In this document: in pieces, positions 31,962-41,469 of the stretch
Layout of the letters: every line of letters begins with the position of its first letter
Position numbering within the stretch: the first letter of the stretch is position 1
Source: Bin5 sp965204705
GTDB taxonomy: Bacteria > Chloroflexota > Anaerolineae > Caldilineales > Caldilineaceae
Reading direction: 5' to 3'
Assembly (NCBI GenBank): GCA_965204705.1
Contig: OZ242006.1
Coordinates: forward strand, 372,001-436,000
DNA length: 64,000 nt
Notes under the pieces: model-generated
What the model was told of the DNA's origin: nothing
What the model saw: only the letters and a program-made list of their open reading frames with translations
Databases searched by the model: none
Program-made: the position numbers and the translations under genes

Positions 31962-32404
31962 CTGAACAGTACTTCGACCGGTTGCTAGCCATTGAAAAGG
32001 AGTTGGGCCGCCTGGAAACCAAGCTCGACATCCAGCCCATGCCCACGCCAACAGAAAGAGTACTCGCTCGCATTGAACGCCAAATTAAGCGGCTGCAAAA
32101 GTATGCCGCCGGCGAAGCTACAGAGAACGACCGCCACATGTCAATACTCGACAACATGGAAGCGAGAGATGAACGCAACCAGGCACACCTGGACAGCGCT
32201 GCAGCACACCTGGACCACCTCAGGCGCAGCCTCAACGACGAACCCGAGCCCCTGGTCAGCACGCAAGAACACCTGGCGATCGTCGAGGACCGCAAAGCCA
32301 CCTTGAAACACCTGATCGAAGCCGCCGACCAGATCGCCAGGCTGGCACAGGAAGGCTTAGACAACGAGGCCGACGACCAAGACGAAGGTCCGCAGGCAGC
32401 CTAG
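31958..32404 (+). CDS. Hypothetical coiled-coil protein
   Basis: 148 residues from a GTG with GGAGG 8 nt upstream. Long charged helices (YFDRLLAIEKELGRLETKLD; RIERQIKRLQKYAAGE; ARDERNQAHLDSAAAHLDHL) and an acidic tail (EADDQDEGPQAA). Unrecognised. It lies in the same direction as the coiled-coil gene at 31439, so the two may act together, but no domain says how. Confidence 0.55.
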   Translation: MTEQYFDRLLAIEKELGRLETKLDIQPMPTPTERVLARIERQIKRLQKYAAGEATENDRHMSILDNMEARDERNQAHLDSAAAHLDHLRRSLNDEPEPLVSTQEHLAIVEDRKATLKHLIEAADQIARLAQEGLDNEADDQDEGPQAA

Positions 32405-32623
32405 CGCAGCCCGGCCCCGTATACGACCGAGCTCCGCACAGCGCCCTGGTAGGAAGCAGAAGAAGATCTGAGGGCCCTCGAGCAGCTGGCGGCCGAGCAA
32501 GAGGGTTACCATGTTCGGCCTGTGCAGGGCATGGATCGATGAGGAGCTAGCCCGGCACTTCGAACAAAGGCGCGGGCGATTCCATCGTTTTCAATCGAAG
32601 GCGTCAGAAAGGAAAAATTCCAC
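32405..32623. other. Short gap with decayed coding-like sequence
   Basis: Contains Glu/Ala-rich frames (EELARHFEQRRGRF-like) without a start or a continuous frame. It may be the tail of a decayed gene between the coiled-coil ORF and the 100-aa ORF. Confidence 0.3.
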
Positions 32624-32926
32624 ATGAACAGGCCAGCCGAAAAACTGCTGGACCTCCATCTGTCCGGCGCGGTCATCCTTGAGCGCGGCTACCGCACGCT
32701 CCAGCCCGACTGGTTCGTCGACGCCAACGACCCCGACGGCCACGTGCAGTCCTGGTCCGAATGCTTTCCCGGCGTGCCCCGGAACCCGGTCATCTTCCTC
32801 GAAGATTCGGGCGACTGGCTGGTCACGCACTTTCGCGATCGCACCTACTGGGTGCAGGGCCTGGTGATCAGAGACAGCAAAACGCCTTCGGCCGGTCCGG
32901 CCGGGCAGCGCACAGGCAGAAAATAG
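32624..32926 (+). CDS. Hypothetical 100-aa protein
   Basis: 100 residues; AAAGGA lies about 10 nt before the ATG. The sequence looks like a compact alpha/beta fold rich in Trp (LQPDWFVDANDPDGHVQSWS; LEDSGDWLVTHFRDRTYWVQ) with a low-complexity basic tail. Unrecognised; no neighbour gives a clear hint. Confidence 0.5.
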   Translation: MNRPAEKLLDLHLSGAVILERGYRTLQPDWFVDANDPDGHVQSWSECFPGVPRNPVIFLEDSGDWLVTHFRDRTYWVQGLVIRDSKTPSAGPAGQRTGRK

Positions 32927-33084
32927 GCGCCCATCTATAAGATAGCTTCCCCGTCGTTACACGCTGCCCCTTGCGGGCCCCGCCTAAATCACCCCTTCCG
33001 CCCTCAGGTTTCGCCGGCCTTACCTTGGGCCGGGTCCGGTCAAGGCGCAAACATCACAGACGTTCCCACCCGCAAATTACAGAC

Positions 33085-33501
33085 TCAATCGTCGCGGCAA
33101 ACGGCAAGGGCCCAATCCAACTGTTGGAGGATTTTGCCCTCTTTGCTTTCATCCTCAGAGTCGTAAAACTTATCCAGCCTGCCTTCCTCAACATCCATAG
33201 CACGGCTAACCATTGCAGCGGTTTGAATAGAACCGGCGAAATAGAGAGCCAAAGCCTCTGCTTCCACTGGGGTAAATCTACTGTTGGGCGTTATGTCATG
33301 CAAAGCGCATTCTCCCAGCTCGGTTACCCGCTTCTGGAATTCATCTGTATTGTCGATGAGATATGCTTTTGCCAGCGCGCTGGATAAGATTGAAAAGTCT
33401 ACCTTGGCTTCAGTGGCAGGGATCACCGGCGGAGTTTCCGGGATGGGGACACAGGCGGACAAAATGACGAGCGCCAGAAAGGCGGGCAGAATCTTGAGCA
33501 T
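33085..33501 (-). CDS. Hypothetical lipoprotein
   Basis: 138 residues from the ATG at 33501 (GAGGG 6 nt upstream). The signal peptide ends in the lipobox VILSAC, so the mature protein is membrane-anchored outside. The rest is helical and acidic, ending EEGRLDKFYDSEDESKEGKI and a Cys before the stop. A broken paralogue lies directly upstream (33544-33779). Function unknown. Confidence 0.6.
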   Translation of the reverse strand: MLKILPAFLALVILSACVPIPETPPVIPATEAKVDFSILSSALAKAYLIDNTDEFQKRVTELGECALHDITPNSRFTPVEAEALALYFAGSIQTAAMVSRAMDVEEGRLDKFYDSEDESKEGKILQQLDWALAVCRDD

Positions 33502-33543
33502 GGTTTCCCTCTTTGTGTGTAAGGCCGGTCCAGACCTCACAGA

Positions 33544-33779
33544 TCTGAAAATCGCGACACATTTCTATGGCCCAGCCAATTTCCTGAAGAAGCTTGTCCT
33601 CTCTGCTGTCGTCGTCAGAGCTGTGAAGCCTATCCAGCTTCCCGTCTCTAACGTCCTGTTTACGCTCAGCAAGCGCAAATGAGTGGACAAAGCCTATCAT
33701 GTATATGAGAATCCCGTCTGTCTCTTTCTCGATGAAGACTTTTCTGAAAGCAATCGGGGGCTGATAAAGGCATTTTTCT
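33544..33779 (-). pseudogene. C-terminal fragment of a lipoprotein paralogue
   Basis: Reads AFRKVFIEKETDGILIYMIG ... RDGKLDRLHSSDDDSREDKL and LQEIGWAIEMCRD, which parallels the last ~60 residues of the lipoprotein at 33085-33501. The signal peptide and N-terminal half are missing, and the frame runs past the expected stop. A tandem duplication with one copy decayed. Confidence 0.6.
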
Positions 33780-33999
33780 AGTTCAACCTGGCGATGTACA
33801 GGATACGGAAAAAAGAGGGTAAGATGTGATTATAGAAAATTCGGGTCTGTTTGGTAGCTGAAAGAATCTTGGGAACGACTGAGCCATCCCCGCCTCGGCA
33901 AAGACGGAACCCAGACCCATCGGAAGACCCAAACTGTTGCCCACGCAGGAGTCGCGCAAACGAGCCGATGGGGCACAACGTCGTATTCGGGGCAACCAA

Positions 34000-36678
34000 T
34001 TGATTAACGAGCCTATCCCATTATGTTTCGGGCGCAGAGGACGACTTCAACTGCAGGTCGCCTTCTCGATCCTGCTCCTGCTCGTTCTGTTTCTGTCCGG
34101 ATGTCGCGACAGACGCGCCGCGCCCGCTTCCGTCCCCACCGCAGCCGCGACCCCGCCGACGCCGACAGACGATCCTGTGACGCCGGCATCCCTGCTCGAT
34201 GAGGCCGCCTACCTACACCAAATCGGAGACTACAGCCAGGAGCAAAGTTTGCTGCATACGCTGCTGGCCGATCTCCGGACGGAGCCTGCCCAAGGGCGGC
34301 AGACACCCCCCGCCTCCCGCACGCAGGAGCGCGCCGCTATCCTTTATCGGCTCGCCTTAGCCTATCTTGCCGATGACAATCCGGAACAGGCGCTGGACGC
34401 GCTTGAGCAGCTCCGCCGCATGGGCGACTCCCTGGCCGCGGGTGAGATCAGTCTGCCGCCCGCGAGCGGAGAAACGGTGGCGCAGATCCTGATCAACAGC
34501 CACTTCCTGCGTGGCGAAGCTCTGGCCGGCGTGAACCGCTTCACCGAAGCCGCGGCCGCCTACCGCTCATTCCTGGAGCGGCAACCCCAACTCTCCGGTG
34601 TCGTAGAGGAGCGCATCGCCGATGCTTTGCTCGCGGTTGACGAACGATCGCAGGCCGCTGACGCGCTGCGCCGGGCCGCCGACGAAGCCATAACCGCAGA
34701 CGAGGAGATTCGCCTTCTCGAACGGCTCGCAGCCGTTCTCGAAGGTGTGGGCCGCTGGAACGAAGCCGCCTCCATCTACGATGCAATCCTTATCGGCCCG
34801 GATGTCGAACACGCAGAGCCGGGCCCGGATCAGGCCGCCCTTGAACTTGAAAATGTACCCGGCTACGGAGAATCCTCCATCTACCGCGCCGGTTATCTCT
34901 ATCGCGCCGGCATGGCCTATGCCGCGGCCGGCGACGAAGAAGCCGCTATCGACCGCTGGCGTATGGCGCTGACCGAAAACCCGGCCAGCGACGCCGCCTA
35001 CCTGTCTCTCATTCAACTGGTGAACAGGGACGTGCCCGTCGATCCGTTCCTGCGCGGGGAGATCAATCTGTTCGCCGAAGCCTACGCGCCTGCCATCTCC
35101 GCCTTTGAGCGTTTTCTTGAGAAGTCGCCGCATGCCGCCCGCGCCGGCGAAGCCTGGCTGGGTATCGCCCGCGCCCGGATGGGGTTGGAACAGTGGGCAG
35201 CGGCCCGTCTTGCCGTCGACCGCGTGCTGGCTGACTTTCCCAACTGTGTCTGTTTTGGTGAGGCCTGGTTGGCGCAGGCGCGCACTGCGTTTGCAGAGGG
35301 CGCGCCCGCAGAGGGACGGCATATCTACCGCACTTTCGCCACAGCTCATCCCGACGACCCCCTGGCGCCGGAAGCGCTGTGGCTGAGCGCGCTGTCTTCC
35401 CTCGCCGCCGGCGACCTCCCAGTCAGCGCCACCGCACAGGATGTCCGCGTCGCGGTCGATCCTTTTGACGAAGCTGCGGCCGATCTACTCAGGCTGGTAA
35501 ACGCCTTCCCCGGCAGCCCGCGCGCCGCCGATGGGCTGGCCATCGCCGGAATCGGCGCCTTCGAACGCGGCCGTTACGAGTACGCCGCCAACCTCTTCGA
35601 GCGGCTCCTCTCCGAGTATCCCAATTCGCAGCCGGACTTCGCCACCTATTGGCTCGGCCGCGCCCGCCATGCCCAGGGCGCAATCAAGGAGGCGCGCTCC
35701 CTCTGGAATGCGCTCGTCACCCGCTCACCCGAAGCCTTTTACGGCCTTCTGGCCGGCCTGGACCTTGACGCCGCGCATCCTGGGCAGAATCTTGTCCCCC
35801 GCATGGCCCGCATGGACATGGACGTGCCTGCGCTGCCTGGCGACGATGGCAGCCGCGCATTCGCCGAAGACTGGCTGAGCGGACCGCAGGGTTTCCCGCG
35901 CGCCCAAAACACCGAAGCGGCAACTGCCGGAGCCGGCGACGATCCATGGAACCTGCCCCAAAACGTGATCGACGACCCCGACCTCGTCAGAGGCGAGCTG
36001 CTGCTGGCGCTGGGTCGCCGCGCTGAGGGATTGCAGCTGTTGGAACAGATCTACTGGCGTTTTCACAACGATCCGGCGACGCTCTATCCCCTCATGCTGC
36101 GTTTCGATAAGTTGGGCGCCAACCGGCTCTCCATTACGGCTGCCCATCGTCTCATCCAACTCAGCCCGGCTGAGCGTATTGCCGAAACGCCGCTCTATAT
36201 CCAGCGTTTCGCCTATCCCGTACACTACGCCCGCCTGGTCCAGAAGCAGGCCAGTGAGTTTGAGATCGCCCCTCAGCTTCTGTACGGCCTCATCTTTCAA
36301 GAAAGCCACTTCGAGCCTGCGGCGCGTTCCTATGCCGGCGCCCGCGGTCTAACGCAGATCCTTCCGGGCACAGGCTGGGAGATCGCCCATAGTCTCAACT
36401 ACCCCAACTTTTCCACCGAACTGCTCGACCTTCCCATCGTCAGCATCCGTTTCGGCGCCTACTACCTGCGCTGGGCGCGCGATCTTGTCAGCGGTAACGA
36501 CATAGCCGCCCTCGCCGGTTATAACGCCGGCCCCCGCAAGGCCCGCTACTGGCTCAGCGGCACCGAGCCGGACGGTGCCCTTTTCATCTACAAGGTCCCC
36601 TACCACAACACACGCCGCTACCTTCAAGGCATCCTAATCTGCTTCGCCCACTACCTGCGCATATACGAAGGTTTCTAA
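34000..36678 (+). CDS. TPR-containing lytic transglycosylase lipoprotein (Slt-like)
   Basis: 892 residues from the TTG at 34000; the frame opens at 33937 (another TTG) and no in-frame ATG precedes the signal peptide, so the start is uncertain. The signal peptide ends in a lipobox (LLLLVLFLSGC). Residues ~60-650 are TPR-like helical pairs (AALYRLALAYLADDN-type, AGEAWLGIARARMGL, ATYWLGRARHAQG). The C-terminal ~170 residues are a Slt/goose-lysozyme-like domain: LYGLIFQESHFEPAARSYAG with the catalytic Glu, ARGLTQILPGTGWEIA, and ALAGYNAGPRKARYWL. It cleaves peptidoglycan glycan strands at the outer face of the membrane. Confidence 0.85.
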   Translation: MINEPIPLCFGRRGRLQLQVAFSILLLLVLFLSGCRDRRAAPASVPTAAATPPTPTDDPVTPASLLDEAAYLHQIGDYSQEQSLLHTLLADLRTEPAQGRQTPPASRTQERAAILYRLALAYLADDNPEQALDALEQLRRMGDSLAAGEISLPPASGETVAQILINSHFLRGEALAGVNRFTEAAAAYRSFLERQPQLSGVVEERIADALLAVDERSQAADALRRAADEAITADEEIRLLERLAAVLEGVGRWNEAASIYDAILIGPDVEHAEPGPDQAALELENVPGYGESSIYRAGYLYRAGMAYAAAGDEEAAIDRWRMALTENPASDAAYLSLIQLVNRDVPVDPFLRGEINLFAEAYAPAISAFERFLEKSPHAARAGEAWLGIARARMGLEQWAAARLAVDRVLADFPNCVCFGEAWLAQARTAFAEGAPAEGRHIYRTFATAHPDDPLAPEALWLSALSSLAAGDLPVSATAQDVRVAVDPFDEAAADLLRLVNAFPGSPRAADGLAIAGIGAFERGRYEYAANLFERLLSEYPNSQPDFATYWLGRARHAQGAIKEARSLWNALVTRSPEAFYGLLAGLDLDAAHPGQNLVPRMARMDMDVPALPGDDGSRAFAEDWLSGPQGFPRAQNTEAATAGAGDDPWNLPQNVIDDPDLVRGELLLALGRRAEGLQLLEQIYWRFHNDPATLYPLMLRFDKLGANRLSITAAHRLIQLSPAERIAETPLYIQRFAYPVHYARLVQKQASEFEIAPQLLYGLIFQESHFEPAARSYAGARGLTQILPGTGWEIAHSLNYPNFSTELLDLPIVSIRFGAYYLRWARDLVSGNDIAALAGYNAGPRKARYWLSGTEPDGALFIYKVPYHNTRRYLQGILICFAHYLRIYEGF

Positions 36679-36789
36679 TGTAGATCCCAGAAGAGACCAG
36701 GAGTATTGGTAGGCAAAGCATCTGTAGCCCCTGCCTGAAAACCACCATCGACACAAAGAGACACTAAACCACCTGGAATATCGCAACGA

Positions 36790-37140
36790 CTAAGCCTGGT
36801 TGGTGTCAGGGATGAAGGGTTGGTCAAGGAAAGCGTTGTAGATGGCATCAATCGCGTTGAGGCCATGTTTACGCGCAGTAAAGACTTTGGAACGTAAAGC
36901 ACCGAAGATGTGTGCTCCGTCTAGGGTACGAAAGCGGCCGCAGACTTTCTGTTGGCCTCTAATCATGCGTACATCGCGTTCGACCAGGTTATTGTCAAAG
37001 GGGACGCGGAAGTCATACACGAAAGCTAAGACGCCGGCGGAAGAGCAATTCGTGCTCTGATGGCGGCAGACCACCCGTCGCCGAACAGAACCGGCTGCAT
37101 CCGTCTGGATGCACCTTATTTTTCCCGTTTCGTGGTCCAA
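36790..37140 (-). pseudogene. IS66-family transposase C-terminal remnant
   Basis: From about residue 40 the frame matches the end of an IS66 transposase: VPFDNNLVERDVRMIRGQQK, VCGRFRTLDGAHIFGALRSK, then VFTARKHGLNAIDAIYNAF. The first ~35 residues are unrelated junction sequence. The catalytic N-terminal and middle parts are absent. The junction (37102-37150) shares a ~45-bp sequence with 30066-30117 and 42871-42921. Confidence 0.8.
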
Positions 37141-37191
37141 ATATTGGGACCCACCTCACTTCACAATCGCCGCCGGTAACGCTTCCAATCT

Positions 37192-39585
37192 TCAGCGCTC
37201 CACTTTCTCCCGCCTCTCGCCTTTCTTCATACGGTAGCCGACGCGAGGCTCATTGAAGATGTAGGTGGGGTTCCGGGCGTCGTCCCCCAGTTTTCGACGC
37301 AGCCTCCTGACGATGTTGCGCACCGGCCCGGACCCGCCCGTCTTTTGCAGGCCCCATACCCGTTGTAGAAGTTGGACGTTGGTCATAACGCTGTCTGCAT
37401 GCATCGAAAGCTCGGCCAACATCCGGTACTCGATGTTGGTTAGTTCAACCGACCGACCGGCCACAGCGACCCGGCGTTGTGCGTAGTCGATGATCAGGTC
37501 TCCCAGCAGATAGGGCTCGGAAGGCACGGCCAATTCGGGCGCGCTCCGTCTGCGCAAGGCCGCCCTGATTCTGGCCACCAATTCGGTGGATGAGAAGGGC
37601 TTGACGATGTAGTCCTCCGCTCCCATGTCGAAGGCCCTGGCTATTACATCTTCCTGTCCGTATACGGACAGGAAGATGATCGGTACGTCCGTCATCATTC
37701 GGAGGTCCCTCATCAGTTCGATGCCGTCATTGCCCGGCAGCACCAGATCGAGCAGGACCAGGTGTGGCTTGCCCTCCTCTATCAGGCGGAAGGCATCCTC
37801 AGGGTCGGCGGTCACGAGGGGGGTGTAGCCCGCTTTGGAGAGGGCTTCGCGCACGTACCTGAGCGTCTGGGGGTCGTCGTCAACACACAGAATGCGTGGA
37901 TGCCTCCGCTCCGACATTTGGGAGCGATCCAAGAGCCGGGCAGACCCGGCCCCCATTTCCTCGACCGCCGGGACAGTGAAGGTAAACCGGCTGCCCCGGC
38001 CCGGCCCGTCGCTCTCGGCCCAGATGCGACCCCCGTGGGCTTCAACTATCCCTTTGCAGATGGCTAGGCCCAGCCCGGAACCCCTGAACTCCTGGTCCCT
38101 CACCTCATTTTCGAGCCTGGAAAACTTGTGGAACAGGTACAGCAACTGTTCAGCCGTCAACCCCACACCGTCATCAGAGACCGAAATTGCCACATGGACG
38201 CCTTCGCGCGCCGCCGCAATCCTGATAGCCGACGACTGGTGGGAGTGGCTGGCCGCGTTGGACACCAAATTGCTCAAGACCTGGACGATGCGTCGCTGGT
38301 CAGCCATGATTCGAGGCAGGTCCGGCGAGATGTCAATGCACAGGCTGTTACGGCCCCCTCCGCTTAGAAACCTGCTTCTTGCCACGTCCACCAGAGCCAC
38401 AACGTCAGATGGTTCCGGCTCCACCGGCAGCGTGCCCGTATCGATGCGTGCCACGTCCAGAAGGTCGCCGATCAGGTAGCGCATGTTGTCAGCCTGGTCT
38501 CGGATGATGCGGTGGAACTGCGCTATCTCGGCCGCGTCCAACTCTGAGGCGGCTTCCAGTAGCGTGTCCGCCGATCCCCGAATGGTGCTCAGCGGCATCC
38601 TCAACTCGTGGCTCACCATGCCGAGGAACTCGGCGCGTAGCCGGACGAGTTCCTCCAAGGGCGTCATATCCTGCAAGGTCACAACTACAGACTCGACCTC
38701 ACCCTTATCCGAGCTGATGGGCGTGGAGTTGACCAGAACTGTTACCGAGCGGCCCGCAGGGGTCTGCAAGACCATCTCCTCGGCTCGCACCCTCTCGCTA
38801 TTCTTCAGCGTCTGCACGAGGGGGAAATCTGCCAGGGAGACCTCGCGCCCGTCGGCCCGCCTTATGGACAGATTGTGCAGAAGATCCTCACCCTCACTAT
38901 CCGGCTCACGCAGCGCATCAGCAATCCGCCTGGCTTCCCGATTGACCGACATTGCGACGCCGGTCTTGGCGTCGAAGACAAGGACGCCGACCGGCGCGGT
39001 GTCTACCAGGGCCTCAAGGTCCCCTCTGGCCCGCTGTTCGTCCTGATGCCTGCGGGCGTTGGCAATGACCAGCGCCGCCTGCGAGGCAAACATGACCAGT
39101 GTCCCCTCGTCTTCCTCGGTGAACTCCTCTCCCTCTTCCTTAACTGAGAGGTAGAAGTAAGCGACCATCTCCTCCCGGTGCAGAACAGGCGCGGCCATCA
39201 AGGGGAAGATCGGCGGCAACGGCAGTGGAAAAGAGAAGTCCGGCAACTCCAGCGAGCGCGTGTAGCCGTGGAAGTCGCGCTGCCTCACCGGTCGCGAGGT
39301 AGCGCTCATCCTCTTGAATAGTTCCCCGTCAGATATATCTCTCAGTTGCCGGCTCTCGTCGTCAGTCATGCCGGAACTCAGGTGGTCCTGTACCTGTCCC
39401 GCACTGTCCAGGACGATGAGAACACCGTAGCGGGAGCCAGTCAACGATCGGGCGCTATCCAGAACCCCCTGTAACACCGTCTCGAGGTCCAGGCTCTCGT
39501 TGATGCGAAGGCTGGCCTCGCTCAGTTTGGATAGGCGGTCCCGCAAGCTATCGATCTCCCGTTCAAGCTCTTCGGCACTTTTCAT
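37192..39585 (-). CDS. DNA-binding hybrid histidine kinase (GAF-PAS-HisKA-HATPase-REC-wHTH)
   Basis: 797 residues from the ATG at 39585, which has GGAGG 8 nt upstream; the ATG 15 nt earlier overlaps that site. Domains in order: coiled coil (~1-30), GAF (~30-180), PAS (~190-315), HisKA with FLGMVSHELRMPLSTIR (His ~326), HATPase (SDDGVGLTAEQ; GSGLGLAICKGIVEAHGG), receiver (ILCVDDDP; LVLLDLVLPGNDG, Asp ~613; YIVKPF), and an OmpR-type winged helix (VELTNIEYRMLAELSMHADS; RRKLGDD; PRVGYRMKKG). There is no membrane segment. The whole two-component pathway, from cytosolic sensing to DNA binding, is in one chain. Confidence 0.9.
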   Translation of the reverse strand: MKSAEELEREIDSLRDRLSKLSEASLRINESLDLETVLQGVLDSARSLTGSRYGVLIVLDSAGQVQDHLSSGMTDDESRQLRDISDGELFKRMSATSRPVRQRDFHGYTRSLELPDFSFPLPLPPIFPLMAAPVLHREEMVAYFYLSVKEEGEEFTEEDEGTLVMFASQAALVIANARRHQDEQRARGDLEALVDTAPVGVLVFDAKTGVAMSVNREARRIADALREPDSEGEDLLHNLSIRRADGREVSLADFPLVQTLKNSERVRAEEMVLQTPAGRSVTVLVNSTPISSDKGEVESVVVTLQDMTPLEELVRLRAEFLGMVSHELRMPLSTIRGSADTLLEAASELDAAEIAQFHRIIRDQADNMRYLIGDLLDVARIDTGTLPVEPEPSDVVALVDVARSRFLSGGGRNSLCIDISPDLPRIMADQRRIVQVLSNLVSNAASHSHQSSAIRIAAAREGVHVAISVSDDGVGLTAEQLLYLFHKFSRLENEVRDQEFRGSGLGLAICKGIVEAHGGRIWAESDGPGRGSRFTFTVPAVEEMGAGSARLLDRSQMSERRHPRILCVDDDPQTLRYVREALSKAGYTPLVTADPEDAFRLIEEGKPHLVLLDLVLPGNDGIELMRDLRMMTDVPIIFLSVYGQEDVIARAFDMGAEDYIVKPFSSTELVARIRAALRRRSAPELAVPSEPYLLGDLIIDYAQRRVAVAGRSVELTNIEYRMLAELSMHADSVMTNVQLLQRVWGLQKTGGSGPVRNIVRRLRRKLGDDARNPTYIFNEPRVGYRMKKGERREKVER

Positions 39586-39600
39586 GTTCCTAACCTCCAT

Positions 39601-40045
39601 CCAGTCTGGACGCCCTCCGCAACCCTTCGTCCAGCATTACTGCACGTGGGACTAATCTGGGCGTGCTAAGCCCCATTATAGCAACTGGACGGAGAAATTA
39701 CACAGTAATTTGGAGGAAATTGGTTCATTTTACACGCTTGCTTTCACACCAACGGTGTAAGCTTGAAAACACAATTGTCTCAACTGTTGGCAGGTACATC
39801 AGGTCTCGTTGACGTGTGGTGAGTTCTGCCAAATTGGAGACGTTAGCAGGAAGTCAATCTAAGAATTCCTGACCGTCTCTTTGCAGGGCACGGGGAGAAG
39901 TATTGCCTCTTCGTAAACGAAGATCAATGGATTGTGTACACTGACACCCAATTGCGTGAACTGCCAGCGGCTATTGGCAAACCGGCAGCAAGGTCCGATG
40001 TTACTTTGGCTTATGAACAATCTCCGTCGGTATGGAGATATTTCT
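39601..40045. other. Gap with a start-less reading frame
   Basis: A frame from ~39857 to 40063 reads RLFAGHGEKYCLFVNEDQWI, then VYTDTQLRELPAAIGKPAA, but has no ATG, GTG or TTG after its upstream stop. It looks protein-like and may be a decayed gene partner of the next ORF. The rest is AT-rich leader DNA of the hybrid kinase gene. Confidence 0.35.
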
Positions 40046-40258
40046 ATGACAGGGAACAGTAGAATTATGGGAAAGACTGGCGAGAAATGTCTGCTCAGTG
40101 GCTGGTATCGATCTCTCTGTCATTGGGACGAGAAAGTGATTCCTATACGCCAAGGTGAATCTTTCCCCAAATGTGTTCAGAAACTTCCGCATAAGCTCGG
40201 TCCCGAAGGGGCTACGACTGCTCATGGAGCAACTTGGCAGTGGGTTCGTCAGTTGTAG
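40046..40258 (+). CDS. Small Cys-containing YjzC-like protein
   Basis: 70 residues from the ATG at 40046 (GGAG 8 nt upstream). Core: TGEKCLLSGWYRSLCHWDEK, then PIRQGESFPKC, then TWQWV. This fits the small zinc-binding-like family with a TGxxCPxSGxY start, a xGxxFPxC middle and a terminal aromatic strand (YjzC-like). Three Cys residues (in KCL, LCH and KCV) could form part of a metal site. Function unknown. It lies 145 nt before the HdeD-like gene. Confidence 0.5.
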   Translation: MTGNSRIMGKTGEKCLLSGWYRSLCHWDEKVIPIRQGESFPKCVQKLPHKLGPEGATTAHGATWQWVRQL

Positions 40259-40403
40259 TTACAATATCGCAGAGAGACGTTGCGGATTCAGATTGTGCCC
40301 TTTCATGACTGGGTTTCCCCGAAGTGTCACCCTGGGTGGAAAGTATGAGAAGCGTGCAATGACGTGATGTTCGCCATATGGACTCTTTCAAAGGAGATTT
40401 GTC

Positions 40404-40952
40404 ATGGAAACTAAACAGCCGTTGGTAGATCCGACTACCCTTTGGTGGATGCCGTTTGTTCGTGGCATTCTACTCGTCATTTTCGGCCTGATGATGTTTG
40501 CCTGGGGACGCGGTGCTACACTGTTGGCCGTGATTCAATTTCTAGGGGCCTATTGGCTTGTTGGAGGCATCTTCGATCTGTTCGAAGGATTTGTAGGTCG
40601 CCCGGAAGGTTCCCGGATATGGATGATCGTCAGTGCGGTTGTCAGCATGGCAGCAGGATTCTTCGTCTTGGGGCACCCTATAGTAAGTGGTCTGATAGTT
40701 GGTACATATTTGACCTTCATCATGGGTTTTGCAGCCGTTGTTGTCGGCGTAATCCATATCTTTTCTGGAAGCAATAAGAAACGCTTTTGGGGAGGAACTG
40801 TCCTGGGTATCCTGTACACCTTATTCGGCGTGGCCGTGATTTTCAATCCGCTTGTTACGCAAGCGGTAATAGTTCTGGTGCTTCCCTTCTGGGCATTCAT
40901 AGCAGGAGCGTCAGCTATTTTAGCTGCCATGAGGGTACGTGGGGCAGCGTAA
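40404..40952 (+). CDS. HdeD-family (DUF308) membrane protein
   Basis: 182 residues; GGAG lies before the ATG. Six membrane segments in the HdeD pattern: FVRGILLVIFGLMMFAWG, VIQFLGAYWLVGGIFDLFEG, a pair around VVSMAAGFFVLGHPIVSGLI, then FIMGFAAVVVGVIHIFSGS and GGTVLGILYTLFGVAVIFNP. HdeD is linked to acid resistance in enterobacteria; in other phyla the role is unproven. No neighbouring acid-stress gene is seen. Confidence 0.82.
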   Translation: METKQPLVDPTTLWWMPFVRGILLVIFGLMMFAWGRGATLLAVIQFLGAYWLVGGIFDLFEGFVGRPEGSRIWMIVSAVVSMAAGFFVLGHPIVSGLIVGTYLTFIMGFAAVVVGVIHIFSGSNKKRFWGGTVLGILYTLFGVAVIFNPLVTQAVIVLVLPFWAFIAGASAILAAMRVRGAA

Positions 40953-40984
40953 CCAAATGTTGCACGCCTCAGTAGCCCCGGCTT

Positions 40985-41402
40985 GAGTGCAGTCCAAAAT
41001 GGGGGTGAACTTTCGTACACCTCTGGTAACGACTGAGCCGCAGCCAGTTCGCGTCCCCGAGCAGCGCAAGCGCCGTCGTCTCTGACCACTGACCACTGAT
41101 CACTGACCACTGCAGTTCTGGGCGGTCGGGCCTTCGGCCCTCCCTTGTGCGGGGGGACTCCCCCCGCAACGCCCCCCCAACACCTTGCCACGTTGGCGCC
41201 GCGTCGCCGGCGTACTGTCTATGCCACCGGTCGCCCACCCACGTCGTGCCGCGAAGCCGTCCGCCGTGATCACCGTAGGGGCAGGCCTTGTGCCTGCCCA
41301 GTGCCTCCCCAATAAATGTCCGGCAGACAATTTCAGCCACCGCTGTCATGAATTCCCCACCTGACCATCCCCACCCCAAATATGAACTGCACCCCCCGGC
41401 TT
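40985..41402. repeat. Composite dispersed repeat, copy 3
   Basis: Contains, in order, the heptamer tract (41080-41116), GGGCCTTCGGCCC and GCGGGGGGACTCCCCCCGC hairpins, a GTAGGGGCAGGCCTTGTGCC hairpin (41276), and the tail ending AATATGAACTGCACCC. Its outer edges, GTGCAGTCCAAAATGGGGG near 40989 and CCCCAAATATGAACTGCACC near 41380, are imperfect inverted copies, so the unit may be a MITE-like cassette of ~415 bp. Confidence 0.7.
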
Positions 41403-41469
41403 GTTTGACCTGCCCCCCAAGAGCTGGTCTGGGTAATATGTTAGTATCGGGCCGTGGAAAGGGGGAAAG

